Assembly: GCF_900129195.1 (NCBI RefSeq)
Contig: NZ_FQUY01000013.1
Location: 1 to 64,000, forward strand
DNA from: Desulforamulus putei DSM 12395
Lineage (GTDB): Bacteria > Bacillota > Desulfotomaculia > Desulfotomaculales > Desulfotomaculaceae
DNA: 64,000 nucleotides
Direction of reading: 5' to 3'
Every line of letters begins with the position of its first letter. The first letter of the stretch is position 1. The translations under genes and the position numbers were made by a program. Of this stretch, positions 63,413 to 64,000 are shown piece after piece. The notes below the pieces were generated by a model, which saw only the letters and a program-made list of their open reading frames with translations, had not been told where the DNA came from and did not search any database.

Positions 63413-64000
63413 GCCGGGGTATTCATTTTATTTTTTTCTTTTATTGCTTCCGAAAGTCCGCCGTGAATTAAGTCAAGTAAATTTATATCACTCTTTTTAA
63501 CATTTATCATGTTATCTAATTCGTGTATATTTTTAAAATTTAGCGATATGCATTTGCCTAAATCCAGTACAAATAATTCGCATGTATCAGCATGCCTTAA
63601 TAAAAGTTCCTCCCTGCCATTCCAGCAGTATTTTAGCACCTCTCCCTCTATATTTTTGTCTTTATCAAAATACACCACAACAAAAGGTTTCTTATTCGCA
63701 AACCGGTAACAAATTAAAATTCTTTTTAATATATTGCCAGGTTCTACCTCTACGGCATCAGACTTTTTATTAACCCATTTTTTTAAATCCCTTTTAGCAT
63801 TCCATAATGTTTTATATTCTAAATAAAGCTGCAACCATCCTAGTATAAATCCGCCCAAAATATATACAGCAATCGTATAAACAAAAACACGATTATCCAT
63901 ATTTTCGGGTGTATTCTGAAACAATTTAAAATATGCTTTACTCACCTGTGAGCCGCTAAATGCTAAAGCTAGTGCGTTTATTATAAAGAATACAGCTGCT
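63406..64000 (-). CDS. Membrane protein of the Tad block, 5' part outside the window
   Basis: The frame is open to the right edge, so the gene starts beyond 64000. The visible 197 residues begin AAVFFIINALALAFSGSQVS, part of a membrane helix, with a second helix at RVFVYTIAVYILGGFILGWL. They end in a cytosolic-type domain (NIEGEVLKYCWNGREELLLR). A GTG at 63945 is a weak alternative start. Unknown family, probably an accessory protein of the pilus or secretion system. Confidence 0.6.
   Translation of the reverse strand, partial: AAVFFIINALALAFSGSQVSKAYFKLFQNTPENMDNRVFVYTIAVYILGGFILGWLQLYLEYKTLWNAKRDLKKWVNKKSDAVEVEPGNILKRILICYRFANKKPFVVVYFDKDKNIEGEVLKYCWNGREELLLRHADTCELFVLDLGKCISLNFKNIHELDNMINVKKSDINLLDLIHGGLSEAIKEKNKMNTPAE

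Noticed and set aside
1-64000. tRNA, rRNA or known riboswitches
   Set aside because: I looked for cloverleaf ends and familiar riboswitch cores on both strands and saw none that I could support by eye.

Overview
The window looks like part of a large conjugative plasmid or integrative element from an anaerobic Gram-positive (Firmicutes, Clostridia, probably a Peptococcaceae relative). The reasons are strong AAGGAGG-type ribosome sites, TTG and GTG starts, ImmR/ImmA-like and YhaM-like proteins, a G39P-like helicase loader, copper-amine-oxidase-like stalk domains, clostridial-style CRISPR repeats and many IS200/IS605 (TnpB/IscB) remnants. Nearly all genes lie on the minus strand, so transcription runs from 64 kb towards 0. 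No tRNA or rRNA gene was seen. A ParM/ParR pair, two iteron clusters and a private sliding clamp favour a self-maintaining replicon over a simple island.

Layout, left to right. 0-3 kb: a truncated IS607 recombinase and a three-gene cassette of unknown function. 3-10.4 kb: a secreted thermonuclease and a complete type I restriction system (hsdM-hsdS-hsdR). 10.5-15.3 kb: a small zinc-ribbon protein, a YhaM-like exoribonuclease, a tyrosine recombinase beside an inverted-repeat site, a three-repeat CRISPR array without cas genes, and RecD2. 15.3-19.6 kb: a graveyard of IS200/IS605-type elements (truncated IscB with its omega RNA, truncated TnpB, ends of others, one orphan type I-C-like CRISPR repeat) that broke two phage-repressor-like genes.

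19.6-41.5 kb is the most coherent part: three long operons of DNA-processing genes. Operon A has SSB, a Sak4-like ATPase, a MoxR/CobS-like ATPase and two small proteins. Operon B has a small protein, a DHH phosphoesterase, a CobT-like VWA protein, a RecB/Cas4-like nuclease and a TOPRIM primase. Operon C has a small protein, a DNA methyltransferase, a SNF2 helicase ending in a clamp-binding motif, several unknown proteins and a DnaN clamp. Each begins with the same unrecognised leader: a sigma-A-like promoter, two or three tandem 28-nt hairpins with covarying stems around an ACGA loop, a GTACGCGCGTAC-like palindrome and a terminator-like hairpin. Many genes in these operons are also followed by terminator-like hairpins. 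This suggests a shared attenuation or antitermination regulon and is the main finding.

41.5-52.7 kb carries maintenance and mobilisation genes: an S1-domain RNA-binding protein and winged-helix proteins, a VirD4-type coupling protein, a replication-relaxation-like protein beside AACCCGTATA iterons, a RusA-like resolvase, a helicase loader, a replication initiator with GGACACGG iterons inside its own gene, ParR, ParM and an HD-GYP-like protein. 52.7-64 kb is a surface module: two secreted PKD proteins, a stalk-domain protein and a Tad/Flp pilus set (two TadE/G-like pseudopilins, two tandem Flp pilins, TadC, TadB, TadA). This may provide attachment for mating or biofilm, though that role is inferred. 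No relaxase and no VirB4 are in the window.
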